This document shows positions 1-6,699 of a DNA stretch of 64,000 nt, piece by piece; positions within the stretch are counted from its first letter, which is position 1; every line of letters starts with the position of its first letter. This stretch comes from Sphaerisporangium corydalis. Its GTDB lineage: Bacteria; Actinomycetota; Actinomycetes; Streptosporangiales; Streptosporangiaceae. The translations under genes were made by a program, and so were the position numbers. Where the stretch lies: NCBI RefSeq assembly GCF_025506355.1, contig NZ_JANZYP010000029.1:1-64000 (forward strand), in the 5' to 3' direction. A model generated the notes under the pieces. It was given only the letters and a program-made list of their open reading frames with translations, was not told where the DNA came from and did no database searches.

Positions 1-74
1 GGGCTCGGCCGGTGGTCGGGCCCCTTTGTCGCGTGTGGGGGTGGGGTGAGCAGGGGCGGGGGGAGAATGGGGGG

Positions 75-1163
75 GTGGGAGGGGACTGGTCGCGGTACTG
101 GCGTTCGCCCGATCGGCCGCTGGAGGCGATGCACGCGCACTTCGAACGGCACGTCTACCACCGGCACAGTCACGAGACGTACTCCTTCGGGTTCACCGAG
201 GAGGGGGCGCAGAGTTTCACCTGCCGGGGGGCGGCGCATACGAGCGCGGCCGGCATGGTGATGGTCTTCAACCCTGACGATCCGCATGACGGGCACGCGA
301 CCGACGAACTTGGCTTCACCTACCGCATGGTGCACATCGGGCCCGAGCTGGTGGCGGACGTCCTGGAGGAGGCGGCCGGGCGCCGGGTCGGGCTGCCGCT
401 CTTCACCGAGCCGGTGATCCACGAACCGGGGCTGGCCCACGCGCTGCGGGCGGTCCACGAAGCCCTCCTCGGCGCGGCGACGCCGCTGCGCAGGGACGAA
501 CTGCTCGACACCGTGGTCGTGTCCATGGCGAGACGGGCGAGCGTACGGCTGCCGGAACTCACGTCGTTCGCCGCGACGGCGGCCCCCACGCCGGCAGGCG
601 GTGACGCCCTTCCGCGGCGCCCGCGCGATCAGGCGTTCGGTGGTACGGACGCGGGCGTGGGGTTGTCGCGGGGGCGCTCGCGTGATCAGGTGTCGGGTGG
701 TATGGACGCGGGCGTCGGGCTGTCGCGGGGGCGGTCGCGCGATCAGGTGCTCGGTCGTACGGACGCGGGCGGGGGGCTGTCGCGGGGGCGCTCGCGTGAT
801 CAGGTGTTGGGTGGTACGGACGCGGGCGTGGGGCGGCGGGTGGGGGTGGGGGTGGCGCGGGTTGTGCGGGAGTTGCTGCATGACGGGGATGATCTGGAGG
901 TGTCCGCAGGGGACCTCGCCGCCGCCACCGGGCGCAGCCGGTTCGCGGTGTACCGCTCGTTCCGGTCGGAGTACGGCATGGCGCCCAGCGACTACCAGCG
1001 GCAGCTACGGTTGCGTGCCGCCCGGCGGCTTCTCGTCCAGGGGCGTTCGCTCGCGGAGATCGCCGCCCTGACCGGGTTCACCGACCAGAGCCATCTCACC
1101 CGCTGGTTCACCCGCTACTTCGGTGTGACCCCGGGCGCCTACCGCCGGGCCGTCGCCCGCTAG
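75..1163 (+). CDS. AraC-family transcriptional regulator
   Basis: A 362-residue AraC regulator. The N-terminal half is a cupin-like sensor (HxH-type start near HVYHRHSHETYSFG). The last ~95 residues are the double helix-turn-helix domain, with GRSRFAVYRSF and the family ending GFTDQSHLTRWFTRYFGVTPGAY. The GTG at 75 is preferred because family members begin just before the DWSRYW segment and a purine-rich stretch precedes it; an in-frame start at 12 would add unconserved Gly/Arg sequence. The linker between sensor and HTH is expanded by four 19-residue repeats, unusual for the family. The gene converges on the L,D-transpeptidase gene with an 8-bp gap. The inducer cannot be told from sequence. 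Confidence 0.88.
   Translation: MGGDWSRYWRSPDRPLEAMHAHFERHVYHRHSHETYSFGFTEEGAQSFTCRGAAHTSAAGMVMVFNPDDPHDGHATDELGFTYRMVHIGPELVADVLEEAAGRRVGLPLFTEPVIHEPGLAHALRAVHEALLGAATPLRRDELLDTVVVSMARRASVRLPELTSFAATAAPTPAGGDALPRRPRDQAFGGTDAGVGLSRGRSRDQVSGGMDAGVGLSRGRSRDQVLGRTDAGGGLSRGRSRDQVLGGTDAGVGRRVGVGVARVVRELLHDGDDLEVSAGDLAAATGRSRFAVYRSFRSEYGMAPSDYQRQLRLRAARRLLVQGRSLAEIAALTGFTDQSHLTRWFTRYFGVTPGAYRRAVAR
612..836 (+). repeat. 57-bp in-frame tandem repeat (about 4 units) in the AraC linker
   Basis: Units start at 612, 669, 726 and 783. Each encodes 19 residues of the pattern RGRSRDQV-x-GG-x-DAGVGLS, and the last unit is slightly short. The copies differ at a few bases only, so the expansion looks recent. 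Because the period is a multiple of three, copy-number change would lengthen or shorten the interdomain linker without breaking the reading frame. Confidence 0.9.
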
Positions 1164-1171
1164 GTGACGGT

Positions 1172-2023
1172 CTAGCGGGTGATGATGATCAGGGTGCCCA
1201 GGGGGATGTGGGAGATGGCGTCCAGGGCCGGTTTGGGGAGGCGGACGCAGCCATGGGAGACGGCGTGGCCGAAGGCGGACGTGTCGGGCCAGCCGTGCAG
1301 GCCGACGGTGCCGGGGCCGCCGTCGAAGGTCTGCAGTTTCTCCGAGTGCATGCCCAGCGGGAGGATCACCGGGCTGTAGGTGACCTCGGGCGGTGAGAGG
1401 GAGGCGAGCAGGAACGTCCGGCCGACCGGTGTGGGGGTGTCCTTGGTGCCGATCGCGACGGGCCACGAGCCGGTCTGCTGCCCGTCCTTGAGCAGGTTCA
1501 GCCGCCGCGCCGTCAGGTCGATGCGCACCTGGTAGGGGCTGTGGCTCTCCTTGGTCTTGCCGGCGCCGGTGTAGATCCAGCCGGTGGAGCCGTTCGGCCG
1601 GCTCGGCAGGAGCACGCGCGCCCATTCCGGGCGGGACTCGATCACCGGCAGCCAGGTGGGGTTGTCGAGCTGGGTGGTGGGGAGCATCGCGATCGCCGGG
1701 CCGCCGGGTTCGGCGTACACCACCCTGGACGTCTGCGGGTGCAGTAGGAGCCCGTCGTTCGGGGCGAAGGGCTGCGGGTCCGGCTCCGCCCTGGCGATCT
1801 TCGTCCAGGTGGTGGAGAGCGGGAGGGCGGCGATCTGCTTGGAGGTCAGTTTGACCGGGGCGACGGGTTTGGCCGGCGGTGCCGGTGGCGCCGGCGGCCG
1901 GGCGAGTTCGCGGTCGACCTTCTTGTTGGTGAGGACCACGAGCAGCACGAGGCCCGTGAGTGCCGCGGCCACCACCGCGATGAGCGCGATGGTGGTGCGG
2001 AGGGACCGTTGGCGGAGGTACAT
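1172..2023 (-). CDS. L,D-transpeptidase (YkuD domain), membrane anchored
   Basis: 283 residues. An N-terminal signal anchor (about residues 9-32) is followed by a Pro/Ala linker, an SH3-like segment around the WARVLLPSRPNGSTGWIYT stretch, and a C-terminal YkuD domain. The catalytic motif SHGCVRLP is at about 256-263, with Cys259 as nucleophile and the upstream HGWPDTSAFG histidine also present. Such enzymes make 3-3 cross-links in peptidoglycan or attach proteins to it outside the membrane. The protein ends at the catalytic domain, normal for actinobacterial homologues. It is monocistronic or lies downstream of the Ig-like gene, from which a strong terminator separates it. Confidence 0.92.
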   Translation of the reverse strand: MYLRQRSLRTTIALIAVVAAALTGLVLLVVLTNKKVDRELARPPAPPAPPAKPVAPVKLTSKQIAALPLSTTWTKIARAEPDPQPFAPNDGLLLHPQTSRVVYAEPGGPAIAMLPTTQLDNPTWLPVIESRPEWARVLLPSRPNGSTGWIYTGAGKTKESHSPYQVRIDLTARRLNLLKDGQQTGSWPVAIGTKDTPTPVGRTFLLASLSPPEVTYSPVILPLGMHSEKLQTFDGGPGTVGLHGWPDTSAFGHAVSHGCVRLPKPALDAISHIPLGTLIIITR

Positions 2024-2073
2024 GGGACTCTCCCGGTGGTACTGGCTCCTGTAGGTCGGGGGGTTCGGGGCCT

Positions 2074-2106
2074 GAGGGCCCGCCCGAGCGGATCGGGCGG
2101 GCCCTC
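2074..2106 (-). terminator. Perfect 14-bp hairpin terminator
   Basis: Arms at 2074-2087 and 2093-2106 are exact reverse complements (left arm GAGGGCCCGCCCGA) with a 5-nt loop. The hairpin lies 20 bp past the stop of the secreted Ig-like gene and before the transpeptidase gene, so it most likely ends the Ig-like transcript. Confidence 0.8.
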
Positions 2107-2125
2107 GAAGACGCCGAGCCGTCTA

Positions 2126-3013
2126 TCAACCGGTCACGGCGAAGTGGTGGACCGGCGGTGCCGGCTTGTGCCAGTGATGGCGGGGCTTCGCCGGGACCCA
2201 GCGGTTGTGCCTGGAGTCCCAGTACTCGCGGCCGCCGCCGCCGGTGTCGTAGTGACCTTCGATGTGGCGGCGGATGCCCCTGTCGATGAGCGTGGTGTAG
2301 TCCCTGTCGTGCCGCTGCCAGTGCCTGTGGCAGCGACGGCGGAGATCACGCCACGCCTTGCTGTGGGTGGTGTCGCTGGTTCCGGCCTCGTCGTCCTCCT
2401 CGTTCTCCCTGAAGTGGCGGCAGCGGCGCTCGAGGTTGTCGTCGCTGCTGGTGGTCGCCTCGTCGTCGTCATCGTCATCGTCGTCGTCGCTGACCTCCTT
2501 CTTCGCTTCGTCGACCTTCTGGATCAGCACCTGGGAGGTGCTGGGGTCGAAGGTGACGTTGCCCTGGTAGAAGGCGGTGAGGTTGTGCGTTCCCTCCGTC
2601 ATGCTGGACATGGAGAAGGTCGACTGGGCGACCCCTTCGAGCTGCGACGTTCCGACATTCACCGAGCCGTCCCGCCAGATCACGGTGCCCGTGGGCACGA
2701 TGGCGGAGCCGGTCGCGGTCACCGTGGCGGTGAACGAGACCGATTGTCCCTTCTTGGAGGGATTCTGGGACGAGGTCAGTGTCGTGGTGGTCGCGATGGC
2801 CCGTCGTACGTGGACGATGAACCCAGTCTTCACGGGCGCGGCGGGAAGCAGGGATGCTGCCTTCGTGCCGAGGTCATGCGGCGCCTGGATCGCGCTCGCG
2901 CTGCCTGGTGTCGCGACGAGTGCGCCCATCGCGAGAGCGCCCGTGAGAGCTGCGGTCAGCCATGAACGACCGACATTACGTTGTAGAGACCGAGGGTGAC
3001 CGACGTCTATCAT
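2126..3013 (-). CDS. Secreted protein with bacterial Ig-like domain, poly-Asp tract and basic His/Arg tail
   Basis: 295 residues from the ATG at 3013, chosen because an AAAGGA site lies 8 nt upstream. There is an N-terminal signal peptide (hydrophobic core LTAALTGALAMGALVATPG, cleavage near SASA-IQAP). Next comes one Ig-like (Big_3-type) domain with the features TTLTSSQNPSKKGQSVSFTATV and FDPSTSQVL. A run of nine Asp residues follows, then a C-terminal third rich in Arg, His and Trp. The acidic run beside a basic tail suggests ion or polyanion binding at the cell surface, but that is inference; no enzymatic domain is visible. The upstream region is unusually AT-rich. Confidence 0.75.
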   Translation of the reverse strand: MIDVGHPRSLQRNVGRSWLTAALTGALAMGALVATPGSASAIQAPHDLGTKAASLLPAAPVKTGFIVHVRRAIATTTTLTSSQNPSKKGQSVSFTATVTATGSAIVPTGTVIWRDGSVNVGTSQLEGVAQSTFSMSSMTEGTHNLTAFYQGNVTFDPSTSQVLIQKVDEAKKEVSDDDDDDDDDEATTSSDDNLERRCRHFRENEEDDEAGTSDTTHSKAWRDLRRRCHRHWQRHDRDYTTLIDRGIRRHIEGHYDTGGGGREYWDSRHNRWVPAKPRHHWHKPAPPVHHFAVTG

Positions 3014-3582
3014 AAAGCGGTCCTTTTCTTTTTGCAGTTCAAAGTAAAGGAGCACCTCGATGCTGGCGCGCCTGCATGTCCGACCCTACTCATGGACGAC
3101 CTCGATACTGTTGTCCGACATGCGAGAGATTCGCGCTACCAGGGAGTTAATTGCAAAAAATATAAGGTGACTACTCGGCCTTTTATCATGAAAAGTCGGG
3201 CAGTGTCCTTGCAGGTGAACTGGCCGGAAGCCCTGCCGACACGGGAAATCGGGGACACGCGAAAAATCGGCCGAAGGGCTTCAGCGATTCAGCGTGTCGG
3301 CTCGGTTTTTATTTGGTGTCGGCGTGTCGTCGGAGCATTGTGGGTTGGTTTGTCCGAGATTGCCGACAAACTCCGATAATCGCCGCAGGCGTGAGCGATC
3401 AGGCGGTCCCGTGGGACCGGGGAATGGTGTGCGGGAATTCGCGGCGGGTCGCATGAGTTCGCGTTCGATCCGGCCACGAGAGCGGCGCCCGATCACGGCC
3501 GCGAGGAGGGCGGGCCGGTGGGCCGTGGCGGGGCGCGGGGACGCGGTGGGGCCGTGCGGGGGTGCGGGGATAGGGTTCCGCC
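3014..3582. other. 569-bp intergenic region, AT-rich for this genome
   Basis: Lies between the divergent Ig-like gene and the MDR oxidoreductase gene. The stretch around 3140-3200 is far more AT-rich than its surroundings and probably holds promoter sequence for the Ig-like gene. A structured segment with a T-run at 3235-3312 is listed separately. No convincing gene is visible; open frames here are not codon-biased like real genes. Confidence 0.5.
3235..3312 (+). ncRNA. Candidate structured RNA or orphan terminator
   Basis: GCCGACACG (3235-3243) pairs with CGTGTCGGC (3293-3301). Inside lie a nested AATCG/CGATT stem and a GAA-GGGC-TTC hairpin. A TCGG plus T5 run follows directly. No upstream + strand gene needs this as a terminator, so a short non-coding transcript is possible. 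This comes from inspection only, with no homology. Confidence 0.3.
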
Positions 3583-4557
3583 ATGTTCGCCGTAACGTGC
3601 ACGCGCACCGACTCCGACAACCCCCTCGCCGGGCTCACGCTCGGCGAGCGCCCCGAGCCGAAGGTCCCCGACGGGTGGACCACGGTGACCGTGAAGGCCG
3701 CCGCCCTCAACCACCACGACCTGTGGACGCTCAAAGGGGTCGGCATCCGCCAGGACCGGCTGCCCATCGTCCTCGGCTGCGACGCGGCCGGCGTGGACGA
3801 GGAGGGCAACGAGGTCATCGTCCACTCGGTGATCGGCACCCCCGTCAACGGGGACGAGACACTGGACCCCCGGCGCTCCCTGCTCTCCGAGAAGTACGAC
3901 GGCACGTTCGCCGACAAGGTGGCGGTGCCCCGGGGGAACCTGGTGCCCAAGCCGGGCGCGCTGTCGTTCGAGGAGGCCGCGTGCCTGCCCACGGCGTGGC
4001 TGACCGCCTACCGGATGCTGTTCGACAAGGCGGGCCTGGAGCCGGGGTCGACCGTGCTCGTCCAGGGGGCCGGCGGCGGCGTGGCGACCGCGCTCATCGC
4101 GCTCGGCCGCGCGGGCGGCTACCGCGTCTGGGCGACGAGCCGTTCGGAGGACAAGCGCGCGCGGGCGCTGGACGTCGGCGCCGACCAGGTGTTCCCGCCG
4201 GGGGCGCGGCTGCCTGAGCGGGTGGACGCCGTGATGGAGACCGTGGGCGAGGCCACCTGGGACCACTCCCTGAAGTCGCTGCGTCCCGGCGGCCGCATCG
4301 TCGTCTCGGGCGCGACCAGCGGCGCGGTCCCGCCGGCCGACCTCAACCGGGTCTTCTTCCTCCAGCTGTCCGTGGTCGGCACCACGATGGGCACCCGTGA
4401 CCAGCTCGGGCGGCTCGCGACGTTCCTGGAGCAGACCGGGGTACGTCCGATCGTGGACCGGACCGTGCCGTTGACGCGGGCCGACGAGGGGTTCGCGGCC
4501 CTGCACCAGGGCGACGTCTTCGGGAAGATCGTCTTCACTGGTTCCGCTGGGGGGTGA
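3583..4557 (+). CDS. Zinc-binding dehydrogenase / quinone oxidoreductase-like MDR protein
   Basis: 324 residues. The N-terminal GroES-like domain includes NHHDLWTLKGVG and LGCDAAGV. The Rossmann domain carries VLVQGAGGGVATALIALG followed by the SRSEDKRARAL nucleotide-specificity region. No structural-zinc CxxCxxC cluster is present, so it is closer to the quinone-oxidoreductase/enoyl-reductase branch than to classical alcohol dehydrogenases. The likely reaction is NADPH-dependent reduction of quinones or activated double bonds; the substrate is unknown. It converges with the PadR gene across a 123-bp gap containing nothing I can interpret. Confidence 0.88.
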   Translation: MFAVTCTRTDSDNPLAGLTLGERPEPKVPDGWTTVTVKAAALNHHDLWTLKGVGIRQDRLPIVLGCDAAGVDEEGNEVIVHSVIGTPVNGDETLDPRRSLLSEKYDGTFADKVAVPRGNLVPKPGALSFEEAACLPTAWLTAYRMLFDKAGLEPGSTVLVQGAGGGVATALIALGRAGGYRVWATSRSEDKRARALDVGADQVFPPGARLPERVDAVMETVGEATWDHSLKSLRPGGRIVVSGATSGAVPPADLNRVFFLQLSVVGTTMGTRDQLGRLATFLEQTGVRPIVDRTVPLTRADEGFAALHQGDVFGKIVFTGSAGG

Positions 4558-4680
4558 ACGCCGCCCCGGGCCGCTCCGCGTCGGGCGGCTCGGGGTCGAG
4601 GGGGCCCGGATCCAGGAGGTCCAGGCCCGGTGCGGGTGCGGCGAGCCGGAGCAGCGCCGGCCGGAAGGCGTAAAGGATCA

Positions 4681-5436
4681 TCATCGGAGCGCGGACCGGA
4701 TCCGGGTCATGGCCTCGTACAGGGCGTCCTGCGCGGTCGCCAGGGCCTCCTCGGTCACCGAGGACGCCGCGGCGGCGCCGCGCACCTCCTCGACGAACTC
4801 GGCCAGCATCTGCCCCAGCTCGGCGTCATGGTCACGCGAACCCCGGCCCTCCCAGGTGTCGCCCCAGACGCCGCGCATCCAGTCCTGCTTCCAGCGCTGG
4901 GTCTCCGCCCGCCACACCCGCTTCTGACGCTGGAACTCCCGCTTCTGCTCCTGCCAGGCGCTCTTCTGCTCACGCCACGCCTGGCGGTAGTCGTCCTTGG
5001 CGGACCGCAGGTCGTCCTTGGCCGTGCGCTGCTCCTCGCGGGTGCCCTGGCGCACGTCCCTGGCCAACTGCGTGAGCTCGTCACGGAGGGACCGCACGGT
5101 GTCGCGCACGTCCTCCTTGACCTCGCGGGCGATGTCCCGCACCGACTGGGAGATCTCCAGCTCCAGCTCGGCGAGCTCGTCCATGCGCGCCTCCAGCTCG
5201 GCGCGGCCCTCGTCGGTGATCGTGAACACCTTCTTGCCCTCCACGACCTGGTGGGTGACCAGGCCCTCTTCTTCGAGGCGGGCCAGCCGGGGGTAGATCG
5301 TGCCGGGCGAGGGGGAGTACACGCCGAGGAAGCGGTCCTGCAGGAGACGGATCACCTCATAGCCGTGCCGCGGGCTCTCTTCGAGCAGCTTGAGCAGGTA
5401 CAACCGCAGCCGTCCATGGGCGAAAACCGGGCTCAC
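4681..5436 (-). CDS. PadR-family transcriptional regulator with long coiled-coil tail
   Basis: 251 residues. The PadR winged helix occupies about residues 8-85 (LYLLKLLEESPRHGYEVI, then SPGTIYPRLARLEEEGLV). After it comes an unusually long, highly charged helical tail (about 90-200) rich in Glu, Arg, Lys and Gln, predicted as coiled coil and longer than the usual PadR C-terminal dimerisation helix. GTG start at 5436 with GAGGAGA upstream. It overlaps the DUF4097 gene by 4 nt (GTGA), so the two are translationally coupled. A near-palindrome upstream of the operon suggests autoregulation. Confidence 0.9.
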   Translation of the reverse strand: MSPVFAHGRLRLYLLKLLEESPRHGYEVIRLLQDRFLGVYSPSPGTIYPRLARLEEEGLVTHQVVEGKKVFTITDEGRAELEARMDELAELELEISQSVRDIAREVKEDVRDTVRSLRDELTQLARDVRQGTREEQRTAKDDLRSAKDDYRQAWREQKSAWQEQKREFQRQKRVWRAETQRWKQDWMRGVWGDTWEGRGSRDHDAELGQMLAEFVEEVRGAAAASSVTEEALATAQDALYEAMTRIRSALR

Positions 5437-6227
5437 TGATCTCTCCTCAGAAGCGTCACATCGGCGGACACCGTGGTGGCCGACAGGGAGGCCATCCCCC
5501 CGCCGAGCCGGCCGGACACCGATTTGGCCCCCGGACGGCTGTTGTTGTCAAGGCCGGGGAACGAGGTGTGCAGGCGGCCTGACGTCGAACGGAGGTGCAC
5601 TTCGGTGTCGACCACGTGCGGCAGCCGTACGACGATGGCGCCGGACACGCTGTGCAGGGTGACGTGACCGGTCGGCGGCAGCTCCAGGTCGGCGGTGATG
5701 CGGCCGGACACGGTGTTGGCGCGCAGGCGGTGCGGGGTGCCGCCGGCGACGGTCAGCTCGCCCGCCATGCTGGTGAAGGTCAGGTCTCCGGCCATGCCCC
5801 GGCTCTCGACCGCGCCGGACACGGTCTCGGCCTCGATCTCGCCGCTGACCCCGTCGAGCACGATCTCGCCGGACACGCTCTTGACGTTGGTGCGGCCCTC
5901 GAAGCCGGCCACCACCGCCGATGCGGAGATCACGCCGGCCTGGACCCGGCAGTCCTTGGGGACGGTCAGGGTCAGCACGGTGTCACGCCGGCCTGGCCGG
6001 AGCCAGCCGAGGATGCCGTCCCAGGTCAGGTCCTTGTACGCGACCGTCAGCCGGCCTCGCTCGTCATGTTCCACCAGGAGGGGCGGCGTCCCGATGTCGC
6101 TCACCTCGAGGCTCGGCGGCCCGTCGCTGGCCAGCACGGCGAGGCGGCCCGCGACGATGCGGACGCTCAGCTCGGTCACCGAGCCGAACGTCAGTTGCTC
6201 GGGCTTCTCGATGGTCCATTTGGGCAT
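5433..6227 (-). CDS. DUF4097 beta-strand-repeat protein
   Basis: 264 residues with the repetitive beta pattern of DUF4097 (bactofilin-like/adhesin-like beta solenoid). Recurring units such as VKSVSGEIVLDGVSGE, AETVSGAVESRG and ANTVSGRITADL are visible. There is no signal peptide or membrane segment, so it is probably cytoplasmic. In actinobacteria DUF4097 genes often accompany PadR genes, as here, where it is the first gene of a two-gene operon. A role as sensor or scaffold that the PadR protein reads is plausible but unproven. Confidence 0.85.
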   Translation of the reverse strand: MPKWTIEKPEQLTFGSVTELSVRIVAGRLAVLASDGPPSLEVSDIGTPPLLVEHDERGRLTVAYKDLTWDGILGWLRPGRRDTVLTLTVPKDCRVQAGVISASAVVAGFEGRTNVKSVSGEIVLDGVSGEIEAETVSGAVESRGMAGDLTFTSMAGELTVAGGTPHRLRANTVSGRITADLELPPTGHVTLHSVSGAIVVRLPHVVDTEVHLRSTSGRLHTSFPGLDNNSRPGAKSVSGRLGGGMASLSATTVSADVTLLRRDQ

Positions 6228-6269
6228 GGTCCCCGCCCTTCGACGGCTCTGCTTAGTTATCTACCATAA

Positions 6270-6287
6270 GACACGATATATCGCGTC
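6270..6287. promoter_or_regulatory. Candidate PadR operator
   Basis: GACACGATATATCGCGTC is an 18-bp near-palindrome with a single mismatched pair, about 43 bp upstream of the DUF4097 start. A second partial copy (GATGTATCGCG) begins at 6301. Position and symmetry fit autoregulation by the PadR protein. Confidence 0.55.
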
Positions 6288-6388
6288 GAGCAGAAGTCAA
6301 GATGTATCGCGTTGTCGTTCCGGCCGGTCCGCGATGCGGTTCGTGCGGCTACCGGGTCCGAGCGCGCGGGAACGAGGGGACCGAAAGG

Positions 6389-6568
6389 TCAGTCGTCCTC
6401 GTCGTCGTCGAGGCGGGCCAGCCAGGTCGCCAGGCGCTCCACGGGCGTCTCGAACTGGGGGTTCAGGTCGACGAACTCGCGCAGGCGCTCGGCCAGCCAG
6501 GTGATGCCGACCTCCTCCTCGCCGCGCCGCTCGACGAGCTCCTCGATGCCCTTGTCGGTGAAATACAT
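6389..6568 (-). CDS. Small conserved acidic protein, DUF6104-like
   Basis: 59 residues from the ATG at 6568, which has GGAG at correct spacing; a GTG one codon upstream is possible. Sequence landmarks are YFTDKGIEELVERRGEEEV, WLAERLREFVDLNP and the C-terminal WLARLDDDEDD. I recognise it as a short actinobacterial protein commonly found next to kgd and annotated DUF6104; the function is unknown. The surface is strongly acidic. Two hairpins separate it from the end of kgd. Confidence 0.75.
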   Translation of the reverse strand: MYFTDKGIEELVERRGEEEVGITWLAERLREFVDLNPQFETPVERLATWLARLDDDEDD

Positions 6569-6602
6569 CACATCTCCATGACCACATAACCGGACATATG
6601 GC

Positions 6603-6637
6603 GAAGTCCTCCACGGAAACCGACCGTGGAGGACTTC
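6603..6637. terminator. Perfect 14-bp hairpin
   Basis: Arms 6603-6616 (GAAGTCCTCCACGG) and 6624-6637 are exact reverse complements with a 7-nt loop. It lies downstream of kgd and just upstream of the DUF6104-like gene. It is probably a back-up terminator for kgd and insulates the small gene. Confidence 0.65.
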
Positions 6638-6643
6638 CTACGC

Positions 6644-6683
6644 GAACCAGCCGGTCCGAACGAATGCTCGGACCGGCCGGTTC
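6644..6683 (-). terminator. kgd terminator hairpin
   Basis: A 16-bp stem, arms 6644-6659 and 6668-6683, is perfect except for one G-U-compatible pair, with an 8-nt loop. It begins 17 bp past the kgd stop and forms a tandem terminator pair with 6603-6637. Confidence 0.75.
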
Positions 6684-6699
6684 GTGCTGGTCTGTACCG

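Noticed and set aside
12-74. Upstream in-frame start for the AraC gene
   Set aside because: Adds Gly/Trp/Arg-rich residues not seen in AraC N-termini; the GTG at 75 sits right before the conserved start.
2996-3379. 127-codon + strand frame in the AT-rich gap
   Set aside because: No RBS, no codon bias, overlaps the signal-peptide region of the opposite gene.
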